DNA from: Alcaligenes ammonioxydans
GTDB lineage: Bacteria; Pseudomonadota; Gammaproteobacteria; Burkholderiales; Burkholderiaceae_B
DNA: 64,000 nucleotides
Assembly: GCF_019343455.1 (NCBI RefSeq)
Contig: NZ_CP049362.1
Coordinates: forward strand, 2,232,001 to 2,296,000
Reading direction: 5' to 3'
Positions 62,552-64,000 of this stretch are shown here, piece by piece. The notes under the pieces were generated by a model that worked only from the letters and a program-made list of their open reading frames with translations, was not told where the DNA came from and made no database searches. Position numbers and translations under genes: made by a program. Positions within the stretch are counted from its first letter, which is position 1. Each line of letters starts with the position of its first letter.

Positions 62552-63681
62552 TGAGCACACAACACTACGACGTGATCGTGGTGGGGGGCGGCATCCTGGG
62601 CATGGCACATGCCTGGGCGGCTGCCCGCCGCAAGCTACGGGTGGCTGTGCTTGAGCGCAGTCATCAGGCCCAAGGCGCCACCATACGTAATTTCGGTCAG
62701 GTCCTGGTCACCGGCCAGGCTCCGGGCATCATGATGGAACTGGCTCGCCAAAGCCGCGGACTGTGGCTGGAACTGGCCGCGCAAGCGGGCTTTCATGTGC
62801 GCAGCAATGGTTCGCTGGTACTGGCGCGCAATCATCTGGAACTGGAACTGCTGGAAGACTTCGCTCAAGGCCGTGCCAAGGATGAAGGTGTGGCATGCCA
62901 GATGTTGAGCGGCAAGGAACTGGCCGCCTTGTTTGAAGGCCGCTTGGGGCATCACCACGGTGCGCTGCAAGGTCTGGACGATTTGCAGATTTACTCGCGC
63001 GACGCCCTGCCCGCCATTACCAGCAGCCTGCAGGCCATGGGCGTCGATGTGTATACCCAAGCACATGTGCATTATGCCCAAGCGGGTCAGGTACACAGCA
63101 GCGTGGGCGACTTCACGGCCAACAGCATTTTTGTGTGCCCAGGCCATGACTACAGCAGCCTGCATCGCGAACTGCTGGAGACCGTCAAACCCTCGGTGAC
63201 CCGTCTGCAAATGCTGAAAGTGCGTGCACAAGACGCGGGCTGGGCCTTGGACCGACCCTTGCTGACAGGTTTGTCCTGCCTGCACTATGGTGCCTTCAGC
63301 GACCTGCCTCTGGCAGCCACACTGCGCGAGCAGGTACAGCAACGCCACGGCGTGCTCTTGGAGCAAGGCATTCATTTGCTGATGAGCCCAACCCCTCAGG
63401 GCGACCTGATCATTGGGGATTCGCACGACTACGGCCAGCAAGCCAGTCCCTTCAACCAGGAAGAAACAGACCAGTACCTGCTGGCTCTGGCTGAAACGGT
63501 GCTGGGATGCCCGGTTCAGGTGCTTCAACGCTGGCAGGGGGTGTACGGTGCAAAAGGACCGGCTCCGTTTTCCGTCTTGCAGGCCGATGGCAGCACACTA
63601 GTGACGGTCATGCACACCGGCTTGGGCATGACCACAGGTCTGGCAATCGGCGAACGCAATATCGCCGCTCGCTACGATTGA
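62551..63681 (+). CDS. FAD-dependent amine/amino-acid-oxidase-like enzyme of phosphonate catabolism
   Basis: 376 residues, DAO-type: DVIVVGGGILGMAHAWAAARR (FAD binding) and the C-terminal GGxxx-like region GLGMTTGLAIGERN. Cytoplasmic, no signal peptide. Enzymes of this type occur beside PhnX-like hydrolases and, where studied, oxidise 2-aminoethylphosphonate-type substrates (including N-methylated forms) to phosphonoacetaldehyde. In this operon it would replace the missing transaminase PhnW. Substrate is inferred, not shown. Confidence 0.83.
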   Translation: MSTQHYDVIVVGGGILGMAHAWAAARRKLRVAVLERSHQAQGATIRNFGQVLVTGQAPGIMMELARQSRGLWLELAAQAGFHVRSNGSLVLARNHLELELLEDFAQGRAKDEGVACQMLSGKELAALFEGRLGHHHGALQGLDDLQIYSRDALPAITSSLQAMGVDVYTQAHVHYAQAGQVHSSVGDFTANSIFVCPGHDYSSLHRELLETVKPSVTRLQMLKVRAQDAGWALDRPLLTGLSCLHYGAFSDLPLAATLREQVQQRHGVLLEQGIHLLMSPTPQGDLIIGDSHDYGQQASPFNQEETDQYLLALAETVLGCPVQVLQRWQGVYGAKGPAPFSVLQADGSTLVTVMHTGLGMTTGLAIGERNIAARYD

Positions 63682-63740
63682 TGGCTGGGCGTGGAGGGTT
63701 CGACCAGCGGATCAGCCTTTACCCACGCCACAAGAGTGCC

Positions 63741-63768
63741 AAAACGCGCAGCCCACGCTGCGCGTTTT
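63741..63768 (+). terminator. Terminator after the phosphonate operon
   Basis: 12-bp stem AAAACGCGCAGC with GCTGCGCGTTTT, loop CCAC, then TTCTTTTC. Sixty bases past the stop at 63681. Confidence 0.9.
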
Positions 63769-63913
63769 TCTTTTCTTCAGGCATGCCTCTGGAGATCAAC
63801 ATCAACGACCTCAAAATAAAGCAAACTGCGATACGTTCTTAGCAGGAATTTCCCACTGGCAACCCAACATAGTGGAATAAAATACGCCACACGATAGGCC
63901 AGAGCTACCGCTC

Positions 63914-64000
63914 ATGAGCTTTAGCACTCCACACAGCCAGGCTGGCGCCCCACCCCCCGTCACCATCGGTGATGACGGCTTGGCTTGCTCAGGACAGGAA
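63914..64000 (+). CDS. N-terminal fragment of an unidentified protein
   Basis: ATG at 63914, open to the window end; reads MSFSTPHSQAGAPPPVTIGD. A Pro-rich start, soluble. No recognisable domain in 29 residues, no strong ribosome site. It may be the start of the next gene. Confidence 0.35.
   Translation, partial: MSFSTPHSQAGAPPPVTIGDDGLACSGQE

Overview
The window is about 58-60% GC and reads as chromosomal DNA of a betaproteobacterium of the family Alcaligenaceae, most likely Alcaligenes (inferred from overall protein character and gene set; no search was run). I see no phage, insertion sequence, plasmid backbone or CRISPR array.

Layout. 1-8.9 kb (minus): end of a membrane protein gene, a small lipoprotein, and the pair penicillin-binding protein 1C plus a 1969-residue alpha-2-macroglobulin with an intact thioester motif. 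9.2-12.6 kb: a DUF697-like membrane protein, a nitronate monooxygenase-family flavoprotein, and hemN preceded by an FNR/ANR-type box. 12.7-18.8 kb (plus): a six-gene Mrp (Pha/Mnh) cation/proton antiporter operon with fused subunits A and B. 19-21.4 kb: a small periplasmic protein and the potassium transporter Kup. 21.4-25.6 kb (minus): an OmpR-type two-component system, then tonB-exbB-exbD behind a Fur-like box. 25.7-29.7 kb (minus): a complete sulfate/thiosulfate ABC transporter. 30-31.8 kb: BON protein, cold-shock protein, tRNA-Val and HU-beta.

32.2-41.1 kb is a heme d1 / cytochrome cd1 region. On plus: nirE (cobA type), nirC, nirF, fused nirDL, nirG, nirH, nirJ. Facing it on minus: a cd1 protein (NirS-like), a small cytochrome c and a CysG-type siroheme synthase whose methyltransferase half is only a remnant. 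Together they cover uroporphyrinogen III to precorrin-2 (NirE), siroheme (CysG N-domain), didecarboxysiroheme (NirDLGH), then NirJ and NirF, and an acceptor protein. Only one cd1-fold protein is present, so NirN or NirS is absent here.

41.4-47.6 kb: a MocR regulator, a Cys/Met-metabolism PLP enzyme, rlmB and rnr. 47.7-52.4 kb is gene-poor: three nearly identical tRNA-Leu(CAG) genes, each with its own similar terminator and one inverted, a degenerate heavy-metal-associated protein, a putative structured RNA with a terminator (49518-49641), and a Fur-box-preceded PadR plus siderophore-reductase operon resembling YqjI/YqjH. 52.4-56.7 kb: an orphan halogenase-like flavoprotein, a short prepilin peptidase, and a DUF4139-type gene split by a frameshift at a C run. 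56.7-63.7 kb: a LysR regulator divergent from a phosphonate operon (ABC transporter, PhnX-type hydrolase, FAD oxidoreductase) with no PhnW transaminase. The window ends in the start of another gene.

The observations most deserving a second look are the structured RNA at 49.5 kb, the heme d1 cluster with its single cd1 protein and decayed CysG, and the PhnW-less phosphonate operon.
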